Shown here piece after piece: positions 1 through 8,613 of a stretch of DNA of 8,622 nt. A program made the translations under genes and the position numbers. Each line of letters begins with the position of its first letter. The stretch's first letter is position 1. This DNA is from UBA7803 sp041686955 (lineage in GTDB: Bacteria > Pseudomonadota > Gammaproteobacteria > Pseudomonadales > Azotimanducaceae). The stretch lies in NCBI GenBank assembly GCA_041686955.1, contig JAWLCV010000113.1:1-8622 (forward strand), read 5' to 3'. The notes beneath the pieces are model-generated. The model was given only the letters and a program-made list of their open reading frames with translations. It made no database searches and had not been told where the DNA came from.

Positions 1-14
1 TGCAACTCACGTTT

Positions 15-53
15 ATGCGGCCTGTCCAACGCGTTAATATGCCGCATCTTTTT
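15..53 (+). terminator. Terminator-like hairpin with T run just before secA
   Basis: A perfect 7-base inverted repeat (ATGCGGC at 15-21, GCCGCAT at 41-47) with a 19-base loop is followed by C and five T residues (49-53), the form of an intrinsic terminator read left to right. The loop holds the 8-base palindrome AACGCGTT (28-35). It could end transcription of a gene lying left of the window: the frame of bases 2-37 stays open until a TAA at 35-37 and might be the tail of such a gene, but 11 codons are too few to identify. Because the T run stops two bases before the secA TTG, the hairpin could also act as an attenuator or translational control element for secA. The stem and T run are seen; the role is inferred. 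Confidence 0.5.
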
Positions 54-55
54 CC

Positions 56-2824
<2,769 letters not shown>

Positions 2825-4057
2825 ATGGCCGTCAACGTCCCGCCCCTGGGCGACCTGCTGCCCGTAGCCGGTATCCGTCTGGGTGCCGGCTACGCCGGCG
2901 TCAAGCAACCTGCGCCCTCCGCCCCGCGCCAGGATCTGGTGGTGATGCTGCTCCCCGAGGGCGCCACGGCGGCGGGAGTCTTTACCCGCAATGCCTTCCG
3001 CGCGGCGCCGGTGGAAATCGCCGAGGCGGTGCTCGCCGGCGGCGGGATGCGGGCGCTGGTGATCAACAGCGGCAACGCCAACGCCGCCACCGGAGCCCCG
3101 GGCCGCGAGGACGCCGAGCGCATCTGCGCGGAGGTGGCGGCCCGCGCCGCGCTCCCCGCAGGCTCGGTGGCGCCGTTCTCCACCGGGGTCATCGGCGTGC
3201 GCCTGCCGGTGGCGCGCATGGTAGCCGCCCTGGACGAAACCCTCGCCGGCGCGCGCGAGGATCGCTGGGGGGAGGCGGCCCGGGCCATCATGACCACCGA
3301 CACCGCCCCGAAAGCGGCCAGCCGGCGGGTCGAGATCGGCGGCGTGCCGGTCACGGTCACCGGCATGGCGAAGGGCGCCGGCATGATCAAGCCGGACATG
3401 GCCACCTTGCTGGGCTTCGTCTGCTGCGACGCCCGGGTGGAGGCGGCCTGCCTGAAAGACCTGGTCCGCAGCGTGGCGGACCGCAGCTTCAACCGCATCA
3501 CCGTGGACGGCGACACCTCTACCAACGATTCCTTCGTCGTGGTGGCGAGCGGCGTGGCGGACCATGCGCCCATCGCCGGCCCCGACTCCCCCGGCTACGA
3601 AGCCCTTGCCGAGGCCCTCACGGAGGTGGCCCGCACCTTGGCGCAGTCGGTGGTGCGTGACGGGGAGGGCGCCACTCGATTCGTCACGGTTCGCGTCGCC
3701 GGGGGCGCCAGTCCGGAGGAATGCCTGCGGGTCGCCTACACGGTGGCGGAGAGCCCGCTCATCAAGACCGCGCTGTTCGCCGGCGACCCCAACTGGGGCC
3801 GGTTCTGCATGGCCATCGGCCGCGCCGGGGTGCCGGGGCTCGACCCGGCCCGGGTGAACCTGTACCTCGACGAGGTGTGCGTGGCGCGCGGCGGCCTGAT
3901 GGCGGAGGAGTACCGGGAGGAGGACGGCGCCCGGGTGATGGCCCGGGACGAGCTCGAGGTGCGCATCGAGCTGGGGCGCGGCGAGGCCTCCGAGGTGGTC
4001 TGGACCACCGACCTCTCCTACGAGTACGTGAAGATCAACGCCGAGTACCGGACCTGA
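2825..4057 (+). CDS. argJ: Glutamate N-acetyltransferase / amino-acid acetyltransferase ArgJ
   Basis: ArgJ moves the acetyl group from N-acetylornithine to glutamate, recycling it in arginine biosynthesis; some members also make N-acetylglutamate from acetyl-CoA. The precursor cleaves itself into alpha and beta chains before a threonine, seen here as T194 in KPDMATLLGF (beta chain from 194). Other expected residues are the oxyanion-hole pair T120-G121 in STGVIG and the acidic residue E281 in RDGEGATRF. The C-terminus, YVKINAEYRT, is typical of a complete family member, and 410 residues is the normal length. Whether it is mono- or bifunctional cannot be read from sequence. The ATG follows the secA TAA with no gap (TAAATG) and only a weak AGGCGG-like site lies upstream, so translation is probably coupled to secA. 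The pairing with secA looks like shared transcription, not a shared pathway. Confidence 0.97.
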   Translation: MAVNVPPLGDLLPVAGIRLGAGYAGVKQPAPSAPRQDLVVMLLPEGATAAGVFTRNAFRAAPVEIAEAVLAGGGMRALVINSGNANAATGAPGREDAERICAEVAARAALPAGSVAPFSTGVIGVRLPVARMVAALDETLAGAREDRWGEAARAIMTTDTAPKAASRRVEIGGVPVTVTGMAKGAGMIKPDMATLLGFVCCDARVEAACLKDLVRSVADRSFNRITVDGDTSTNDSFVVVASGVADHAPIAGPDSPGYEALAEALTEVARTLAQSVVRDGEGATRFVTVRVAGGASPEECLRVAYTVAESPLIKTALFAGDPNWGRFCMAIGRAGVPGLDPARVNLYLDEVCVARGGLMAEEYREEDGARVMARDELEVRIELGRGEASEVVWTTDLSYEYVKINAEYRT

Positions 4058-4076
4058 GGCGTCAGCCCCGGTCCGG
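4048..4076. terminator. Hairpin between convergent argJ and yacG
   Basis: CCGGACC (4048-4054) and GGTCCGG (4070-4076) are perfect inverted repeats, and inside them GGC (4058-4060) pairs with GCC (4065-4067) around the four-base loop GTCA. The stop codons of argJ (4055-4057) and yacG (4062-4064, minus strand) both lie inside it. Being symmetric, it could stop RNA polymerase or protect 3' ends from either side. There is no T run on either strand, so it is not a classical intrinsic terminator. The position between convergent genes four bases apart is the main support for a terminator role. Confidence 0.4.
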
Positions 4077-4268
4077 ATCCAGATCCCCCGACAGCAGATC
4101 GTCTTCGTCCGCCTCGCCCGGAATCCGGTGCTGCTCCGAGGCCCAGCCGCCCAGATCGATGAGCTTGCAGCGCTCGGAGCAGAACGGGCGGAACTCGTTC
4201 TTCGGCGACCACTTCACCCGCTTGCCGCAGGTGGGGCAGAGGACGATACGCGGGGTGCTTTCGCTCAT
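4062..4268 (-). CDS. yacG: DNA gyrase inhibitor / zinc protein YacG
   Basis: This 68-residue protein has the YacG zinc-ribbon pattern: C11-P-T-C14, then C30-S-E-R-C34, with the conserved KWSPKNEFRPFCSERCKLIDLGGW block between and after, and an acidic C-terminal tail. In E. coli YacG binds the GyrB C-terminal domain and hinders DNA binding by gyrase; the same role here is by homology. Start choice is well supported: GGGAGG (plus-strand 4277-4282) sits eight bases before the ATG. It is the last gene of the pil operon, 23 bases after pilD, matching the frequent pilD-coaE-yacG order except that coaE is missing. Its 3' end meets argJ convergently with only four bases between the stop codons. Confidence 0.95.
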   Translation of the reverse strand: MSESTPRIVLCPTCGKRVKWSPKNEFRPFCSERCKLIDLGGWASEQHRIPGEADEDDLLSGDLDPDRG

Positions 4269-4291
4269 GTTTCGTACCTCCCGGCGGGGGA

Positions 4292-5146
4292 CTACGTCAG
4301 AAACAGGCGGAGCACCGTATCACGCTGGGTGAGGCAAACCCAACCCGCAATGGCCAGAAACGGTCCGAATGGAATGGGCTGAGCGGCCTGGCGCTGGCCG
4401 CTCACGGAGGTGGCGAGGGCGTAGACCAGTCCCACCCCGGCGGCGATCAGCACCGTGGCGGGCAGCACCTGCCAGCCGAGCCAGGCGCCGATGGCGCCCA
4501 GCAGCTTGAAATCGCCGTACCCCATGCCTTCCTTGCCGGTCAGCAGCTTGAAGCCCCAGTAGGTGCTCCAGAGGAACAGATAGCCCACCACGGCGCCCAT
4601 GATGGCGGAGCTGGGGTCGGTGAATCCGCCCAGGACGTTGGTCACCAGCCCGAGCCACAACAGCGGCAGCGTGATCTGGTCGGGGAGGAGCTGGGTGTCG
4701 TAGTCGATGAACGTCAGCGCCAGCAGCATCCAGGTGAAGAGCAGCGCCGCGAGCCCGAGCCAGGTGAAGCCGAAGAGTGCCAGCACCGCGATGGAGCAGA
4801 AGGCGGTGAGCGCCTCCACCAGCGGGTAGCGCAGCGGAATCGCGGCGCCGCAACGAGCACAGCGGCCACGCAGCCAGATCCAGCTCACCACCGGGATGTT
4901 CTGCCAGGCGAGGATCGTCTCGCCGCAGGCCGGGCAGCGGGAGCGCGGCACCATGAGGTTGAAGGGCACCTGCTCGGGCTCCGGCGCCTCGCCGTGGAGG
5001 ATGGTGCGGGCCTCGGTTTCCCACTGCCGCTCCAGCATCACGGGCAGGCGGTAGATCACCACATTGAGGAAGCTGCCCACGCACAGGGCCACCCACACGG
5101 CGAGGGCGAGACCGAGCCAGCCGTAGGCGAGCAGGGTTTCCGTCAT
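4292..5146 (-). CDS. pilD: Prepilin leader peptidase / N-methyltransferase PilD
   Basis: PilD is an inner-membrane aspartic protease that removes the short leader of type IV prepilins after glycine and methylates the new N-terminus; in many species it also processes type II secretion pseudopilins. Of 284 residues, the first hydrophobic segment ends in GSFLNVVIYRLP (24-35). A cytoplasmic domain follows with two cysteine pairs, C71-P-A-C74 and C96-A-R-C99, the zinc site of the bifunctional form that keeps the methylase domain. The catalytic aspartates are D148 in the FIDYDTQLLPD motif and D212 in GMGYGDFK. Several more hydrophobic segments extend to the C-terminus (about seven or eight in all). 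The gene starts 24 bases after pilC with no strong ribosome site visible, and yacG follows. The length and both active-site motifs show an intact gene. Confidence 0.96.
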   Translation of the reverse strand: MTETLLAYGWLGLALAVWVALCVGSFLNVVIYRLPVMLERQWETEARTILHGEAPEPEQVPFNLMVPRSRCPACGETILAWQNIPVVSWIWLRGRCARCGAAIPLRYPLVEALTAFCSIAVLALFGFTWLGLAALLFTWMLLALTFIDYDTQLLPDQITLPLLWLGLVTNVLGGFTDPSSAIMGAVVGYLFLWSTYWGFKLLTGKEGMGYGDFKLLGAIGAWLGWQVLPATVLIAAGVGLVYALATSVSGQRQAAQPIPFGPFLAIAGWVCLTQRDTVLRLFLT

Positions 5147-5164
5147 GGAAACGCGCGGGACACC

Positions 5165-5179
5165 GGCGGCTCAGCCGCC
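5165..5179. repeat. Short perfect inverted repeat over the pilC stop codon
   Basis: GGCGGCT (5165-5171) and AGCCGCC (5173-5179) are perfect inverted repeats around a single base and overlap the pilC TGA (5171-5173). In RNA about five G-C pairs would close a five-base loop just upstream of the pilD start. It may influence pilC-pilD transcript stability or coupling. In a sequence this GC-rich it could also arise by chance. Confidence 0.3.
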
Positions 5180-6385
5180 GACGACCTGGCCGAGCTGGAA
5201 GATGGGGAGGTACATGGCGATGATGAGGCCGCCCACGAGCACGCCCAGCACCGCCATGATCATGGGCTCCATGAGGGCGGTGAGGTTGTCCACCAGGTTG
5301 TCCACCTGCTCCTCGTAGTAGGTGGCGGCCTTGTCCAGCATGGAGTCCAGCGCCCCGGCTTCCTCACCGATGGCCACCATCTGGATCACCATGTTGGGAA
5401 ACACGCCCGTGGTCTTCATGGAGAAGTTGAGCTGCTGGCCCGTGGAGACGTCGTCGCGGACCTTGTAGACCGCGTTCACGTACACCGAGTTGCCGGTGGA
5501 GCCTGCCACGGAGTTGAGCGCCTCCACCAGGGGTACGCCGGCGGCGAAGGTGGTGGAGAGGGTGCGCGCGAACCGGGCCACCGCGGACTTCTCGATGATG
5601 TTGCCCGCCACCGGCGCCTTCAGGGAAAGGCGATCCAGGGTGTCGCGCAGCTTCTGTGAGCGCCTGCGCGCAGCGGCGAAGCCCATCACCGCGGCCACGA
5701 TGCCGGCCACGATCATGAACCACCAGGCCTGCACGAACTCCGACAACCCGATCACCATCTGGGTGAAGGCGGGCAGCTCGGCACCGAAGCCGGCGAACAC
5801 CTGCTCGAACTGGGGCACCACCTTGATGAGCAGGATGCCCGTCACTACCAGCGCCACTACCACCACGGCGATGGGGTAGGTCATGGCCTTCTTCACCTTG
5901 GCCTTCAGAGACTCGGTCTTCTCCTTGTAGGTGGCGATGCGGTCGAGCATGGTCTCGAGCGACCCCGACTGCTCGCCCGCTTCCACCAGGTTGCAGAAGA
6001 GATCGTCGAAGTAGGCCGGGTGCTTGCGCAGCGAGCCGGCGAAGTTGCTGCCGCCGGCCACGTCGTTGCGGATCTCCATGATGAGATCCCTGAGCTTCGG
6101 CTTGTCCACGCCGTCGCCAGTGATCTCGAAGGCCTGCACCAGGGGAACCCCGGCGCGCATCATGGTGGCCATCTGCCGGGTGAACAGGGCGATGTCGGCG
6201 GGCTTGATGCTGCCGCCGCCGGTGGAAAACAGGCTCTTGGTCTTCTTCTTGACCCGGGTGGCGTTGATGCCCTGGCGGCGGAGCTCGGCCTTGGCGATGG
6301 CCGGATTGGTGCTCGAGATCTCGCCTTTGGTCTTGCGCCCCTGCCGGTCGGTGCCTTCGTAGAGGAAGATAGCGCTTTCGGCCAT
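5171..6385 (-). CDS. pilC: Type IV pilus inner-membrane platform protein PilC
   Basis: PilC is the GspF-family polytopic protein that couples the assembly and retraction ATPases to pilin addition and removal at the inner membrane. The 404 residues show the two-copy T2SF layout. The first cytoplasmic domain (about 65-170) begins with LFTRQMATMMRAGVPLVQAF and holds GEQSGSLETML. The second copy (about 270-375) begins with RFARTLSTTFAAGVPLVEAL and holds GEEAGALDSML. Hydrophobic segments lie at about 171-190, 220-240 and 375-397, giving three membrane spans. The N-terminal region (about 1-55, YEGTDRQGRKTKGEI) is the usual short lead-in. Length is normal and no key block is missing. The ATG lies one base after the pilB stop (TGATATG), so translation is probably coupled to pilB; pilD follows. 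Confidence 0.97.
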   Translation of the reverse strand: MAESAIFLYEGTDRQGRKTKGEISSTNPAIAKAELRRQGINATRVKKKTKSLFSTGGGSIKPADIALFTRQMATMMRAGVPLVQAFEITGDGVDKPKLRDLIMEIRNDVAGGSNFAGSLRKHPAYFDDLFCNLVEAGEQSGSLETMLDRIATYKEKTESLKAKVKKAMTYPIAVVVVALVVTGILLIKVVPQFEQVFAGFGAELPAFTQMVIGLSEFVQAWWFMIVAGIVAAVMGFAAARRRSQKLRDTLDRLSLKAPVAGNIIEKSAVARFARTLSTTFAAGVPLVEALNSVAGSTGNSVYVNAVYKVRDDVSTGQQLNFSMKTTGVFPNMVIQMVAIGEEAGALDSMLDKAATYYEEQVDNLVDNLTALMEPMIMAVLGVLVGGLIIAMYLPIFQLGQVVGG

Positions 6386-6386
6386 A

Positions 6387-8108
6387 TCAGTGCCCCGTGG
6401 TTACCCGATTGACCTCGGCCAGGCTGGTGAGCCCCTGAATCACTTTCTTCAGGCCCGACATGCGCAGGTCGTTGAAGCCCAGCTCCCGGGCCTGATTCGC
6501 CAGGTCGATGCTGTTGCCGTCCTCCATGATAATCCGGGACATCTCGCGGGTAATTTTAACCACTTCATAAATCCCGACTCTGCCCTTGTAGCCGTCCTTG
6601 CACTTGCCGCAGCCCTTGGGATTGGGTTCGAACACCTCGAATCCGGCATCGACCTGCGCCTCGGTGAAGCCTTCGGCGAGCAGGGTCTCCCGGGGCACGT
6701 CCAGGGTCTGTTTGCAGTTCGGGCACAGCCGGCGCGCCAGGCGCTGGGCGATGATGAGCGCGACGCTGGTGGCCAGGTTGAATGCCGGCACCCCCATGTT
6801 GCGCAGGCGTGTCAGGGTCTCGGCCGCGGAGTTGGTGTGCAGGGTGGAGAGCACCAGGTGACCGGTCTGGGCGGCCTTCACCGCGATCTCGGCGGTTTCC
6901 AGATCCCGGATCTCCCCCACCATCACCACGTCCGGGTCCTGACGCAGGAACGAGCGCAGGGCCGAGGCGAAATCCAGCCCCACGCGGTTGTTCACGTTCA
7001 CCTGGTTGATGCCTTCCAGGTTGATCTCCACCGGATCCTCGGCGGTGGCGATGTTGCGCTCCGCGGTGTTGAGGATGTTGAGTCCGGTGTACAGGCTCAC
7101 GGTCTTGCCGCTGCCGGTGGGACCGGTGACCAGGATCATGCCCTGGGGACGGCCGAGCGCCTCCATGAACAGCGCCTGCTGGTCTTCCTCGAAGCCCAGG
7201 GCATCGATGCCCATCTTGGCGCTGCCGGGATCGAGGATCCTTAGCACGATCTTCTCGCCCCACAGGGTGGGCAAGGTGTTGACCCGGAAGTCGATGGCCC
7301 GGGTCTTTGAAAGCTTCATCTTGATGCGGCCGTCCTGGGGCACCCGGCGCTCGGAGATGTCGAGCTCCGCCATGACCTTCAGGCGCGCGGCCAGGCGGGT
7401 GCCGAGGTTGGACGGCGGGCTCGCCACCACGTGAAGGATGCCGTCGGTACGAAACCGCACCCGGTAGGTCTTCTCGTAGGGCTCGAAGTGGATGTCCGAG
7501 GCGCCGGTCTTGATGGCGTCCAGCAGCATCTTGTTGACGAACCGCACCACCGGCGTGTCGTCGGTGGCGGAGCGGGGGTCGACCTCGTCGTCGTCGTCGT
7601 CCTCGAAGGCCTCCATGTCCAGGTCTTCGAGATCGTCGTCGAGATCGCCCAGGGCATTTTCGTCCTGGCGGTTCAGGAACTGCTCGATCAGGGCTTTGAG
7701 CTTGTCCTCCTCCACCAGCACCGCTTCGGTGTTCACCCCGGTCTGGAACTTGATCTCGTCCAGGGCCTGGAGGTTGGTGGGGTCGGAGACTGCCACGAAC
7801 AGGCGCATGCCGCGCCGCACCAGCGGCAGGGCGCCGTGCTGGCGGATGAGCGATTCCTTGACCAGATCCTTGGGGATGGACTCGACGTCGAAGGCGGAGA
7901 GATCGAGCAGGGGAACGCCGAATTCCTGAGAGGCGCTGACCGCGATGGTGCGGGCTTCCGCCAGGCCGTGCTGCACCAGATACGCCACGATGTGCGTGCC
8001 TTCCCGGCGCGCTTCCTCGGTGGCTCTCATGGCCGCATCGGCATCGAGGATGCTCTCCTCGACTAAGCGCCGTGCCAAGCCGCTCAGCGGTACCGGTTCG
8101 GAGGCCAT
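6387..8108 (-). CDS. pilB: Type IV pilus extension ATPase PilB
   Basis: PilB is the hexameric cytoplasmic GspE-family ATPase that powers pilus polymerisation. Residues about 1-145 form the N-terminal MshEN/T2SSE_N-type domain. A very acidic linker (about 149-184) with five aspartates in a row follows. The PAS-like N2 part contains ASDIHFEPYE (D205, E209). The RecA-like core has Walker A GPTGSGKT (329-336), the Walker B region VMVGEIRDLETAEIA (M396 to about 408) and the His box TGHLVLSTLHT with H417 and H424. The cysteine pairs C462-P-N-C465 and C500-G-K-C503 are the zinc motif typical of PilB/GspE and absent from retraction ATPases such as PilT, which favours PilB. The 573 residues fit the family and the C-terminus (SLAEVNRVT) is complete. 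The start is ATG at 8108 with AGGGA (8121-8125) 12 bases upstream, a weak site; no sigma-70 promoter is convincing. It is first in the pilBCD-yacG operon. Confidence 0.97.
   Translation of the reverse strand: MASEPVPLSGLARRLVEESILDADAAMRATEEARREGTHIVAYLVQHGLAEARTIAVSASQEFGVPLLDLSAFDVESIPKDLVKESLIRQHGALPLVRRGMRLFVAVSDPTNLQALDEIKFQTGVNTEAVLVEEDKLKALIEQFLNRQDENALGDLDDDLEDLDMEAFEDDDDDEVDPRSATDDTPVVRFVNKMLLDAIKTGASDIHFEPYEKTYRVRFRTDGILHVVASPPSNLGTRLAARLKVMAELDISERRVPQDGRIKMKLSKTRAIDFRVNTLPTLWGEKIVLRILDPGSAKMGIDALGFEEDQQALFMEALGRPQGMILVTGPTGSGKTVSLYTGLNILNTAERNIATAEDPVEINLEGINQVNVNNRVGLDFASALRSFLRQDPDVVMVGEIRDLETAEIAVKAAQTGHLVLSTLHTNSAAETLTRLRNMGVPAFNLATSVALIIAQRLARRLCPNCKQTLDVPRETLLAEGFTEAQVDAGFEVFEPNPKGCGKCKDGYKGRVGIYEVVKITREMSRIIMEDGNSIDLANQARELGFNDLRMSGLKKVIQGLTSLAEVNRVTTGH
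7587..7601 (-). repeat. Trinucleotide run encoding five aspartates in the PilB linker
   Basis: Five tandem GTC units on the plus strand are read as five GAC (Asp) codons in pilB, inside an acidic stretch between the N-terminal domain and the ATPase core. Such a run could change length by slippage in steps of three without breaking the frame. It lies in a linker where length change should be tolerated. Confidence 0.8.
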
Positions 8109-8189
8109 TTGGCGGTGCAGTCCCTGTCTCTTGGTATTAATAGTAGTGGATCAACCTTAGTCGGGGAGCCGCGGCGAAGTCTAATCGGG

Positions 8190-8342
8190 GGTCACGGTGC
8201 TGTCGATAAGACGGTCACAGTTTCGCCAGCCGTGGATCTCGTATCATCACCGGTTGCTCGCCCGGTCCACCCGGGCCGTTTCTTCAGCATAGTCGCCTCG
8301 GCCCGCAGTGCCATCCCGAGCTCCCGACCACCCCCTGTGACC
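8190..8342. repeat. Three GGTCAC/GTGACC hexamers
   Basis: GGTCAC occurs at 8190-8195 and 8213-8218, and its reverse complement GTGACC at 8337-8342. The second and third copies extend to an 8-base perfect inverted pair (GGTCACAG at 8213-8220, CTGTGACC at 8335-8342). By simple base-count reasoning about a quarter of one copy is expected in 505 bases, so three is more than chance suggests. They share the GTGAC core with the array at 8360-8388 and may be half-sites for the same regulator. Confidence 0.35.
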
Positions 8343-8359
8343 AGCCGCGCCACCCCGGG

Positions 8360-8388
8360 AGTGACGTGAATCGTCAGCTAGTGACGTG
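8360..8388. promoter_or_regulatory. Phased TGACG / CGTCA / TGACG array, candidate activator site
   Basis: Three 5-base elements stand exactly 10 bases apart in alternating orientation: TGACG (8362-8366), CGTCA (8372-8376) and TGACG (8382-8386), each separated by 5 bases. The outer two belong to a perfect 9-base direct repeat, AGTGACGTG, at 8360-8368 and 8380-8388. The centre lies about 160 bases before the predicted pilin transcription start, within the usual range for upstream sites of sigma-54 activators such as PilR. One-turn spacing puts all elements on one DNA face. The repeat is seen directly; the link to PilR is inferred, and it does not clearly match the TGTC-type repeats described for Pseudomonas PilR. 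Confidence 0.45.
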
Positions 8389-8405
8389 GGGCGAAACTCA
8401 CGGCG

Positions 8406-8436
8406 GCCCGGGTAAGCGGCGCTCGCGGCCCCGGGC
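8406..8436. repeat. GC-rich inverted repeat upstream of the sigma-54 promoter
   Basis: GCCCGGG (8406-8412) and CCCGGGC (8430-8436) form a perfect 7-base inverted repeat with a 17-base spacer. No T run follows, so a terminator is unlikely. It could be a protein-binding or DNA-structure element, or chance in GC-rich sequence. Confidence 0.25.
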
Positions 8437-8454
8437 AGACGTCTCTAGGAGTAG

Positions 8455-8467
8455 TAACCTGCTGATC
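8455..8467 (-). promoter_or_regulatory. Possible IHF-binding site
   Basis: Read on the minus strand, GATCAGCAGGTTA matches the IHF consensus WATCARNNNNTTR at all but the first base. It lies about 70 bases before the predicted sigma-54 start, between the phased upstream array and the promoter, where IHF commonly bends DNA to bring an activator to sigma-54 polymerase. The consensus is loose, so the position counts as much as the match. Confidence 0.4.
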
Positions 8468-8508
8468 GTAAAGTGGTTTTTGGCTTGCGCGGGTTTTCGA
8501 CAAGCTGC

Positions 8509-8524
8509 TGGCACACCCGTTGCA
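8509..8524 (+). promoter_or_regulatory. Sigma-54 (RpoN) promoter for the putative pilA
   Basis: TGGCAC (8509-8514), five bases, then TTGCA (8520-8524) matches the sigma-54 consensus TGGCAC-N5-TTGCW at every defined base, with the required 10 bases between the GG (8510-8511) and GC (8522-8523) dinucleotides. Transcription should start near 8535, giving a leader of about 79 bases before the ATG at 8614. Sigma-54 with the PilS/PilR two-component system is the known control of major pilin genes in Pseudomonas and relatives, which supports reading the downstream gene as pilA. Confidence 0.87.
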
Positions 8525-8532
8525 CCACCCTC

Positions 8533-8547
8533 CCGCGACGTTCGCGG
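8533..8547 (+). other. Stem-loop at the predicted 5' end of the pilA leader
   Basis: CCGCGA (8533-8538) and TCGCGG (8542-8547) form a perfect 6-base stem around a 3-base loop, starting within about two bases of the predicted transcription start (near 8535). A hairpin at the extreme 5' end can shield an mRNA from decay, which would suit an abundant pilin message. The stem is seen; the stabilising role is inferred and depends on the exact start. Confidence 0.4.
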
Positions 8548-8613
8548 CGCGATTGCCCCCGGCATGAGCGGCCACTTAAGTCAAAAACCTGAATATTCGG
8601 AGTGGACTGCAAA

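Larger units (their letters stand above)
8109..8613. promoter_or_regulatory. Divergent regulatory region between pilB and the putative pilA
   Basis: These 505 bases hold no gene that I can support. Two weak plus-strand reading frames (8109-8369, TTG start; 8366-8617, GTG start) match no family I recognise, and the second runs through the sigma-54 promoter. The pilA-proximal half carries the sigma-54 promoter, a possible IHF site and a phased repeat array. The pilB-proximal half carries two GGTCAC hexamers and a more AT-rich stretch (about 8131-8158), where a pilB promoter would be expected, although I find no good -35/-10 pair there. The length is typical of an activated sigma-54 promoter with upstream sites. 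Confidence 0.75.

Noticed and set aside
2890..3573. Minus-strand 227-codon open frame opposite argJ
   Set aside because: It lies entirely inside argJ, has Ala/Ser/Thr/Arg-rich composition and no domain; best explained as an antisense shadow.
6390..8066. Long plus-strand open frames opposite pilB (6390-7244 and 7431-8066)
   Set aside because: They are antisense shadows of pilB with His-, Val- and Gly-rich low-information translations and no family match that I recognise.
8109..8165. Sigma-70 promoter for pilB in the AT-rich stretch (minus-strand TTGATC and TATTAA)
   Set aside because: The two hexamers are only six bases apart instead of about 17, and no other pair with acceptable spacing is visible.
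8308..8313. Minus-strand TGGCAC as a sigma-54 promoter for pilB
   Set aside because: The -12 GC element is not at the required 10-base spacing; only the -24 half matches.
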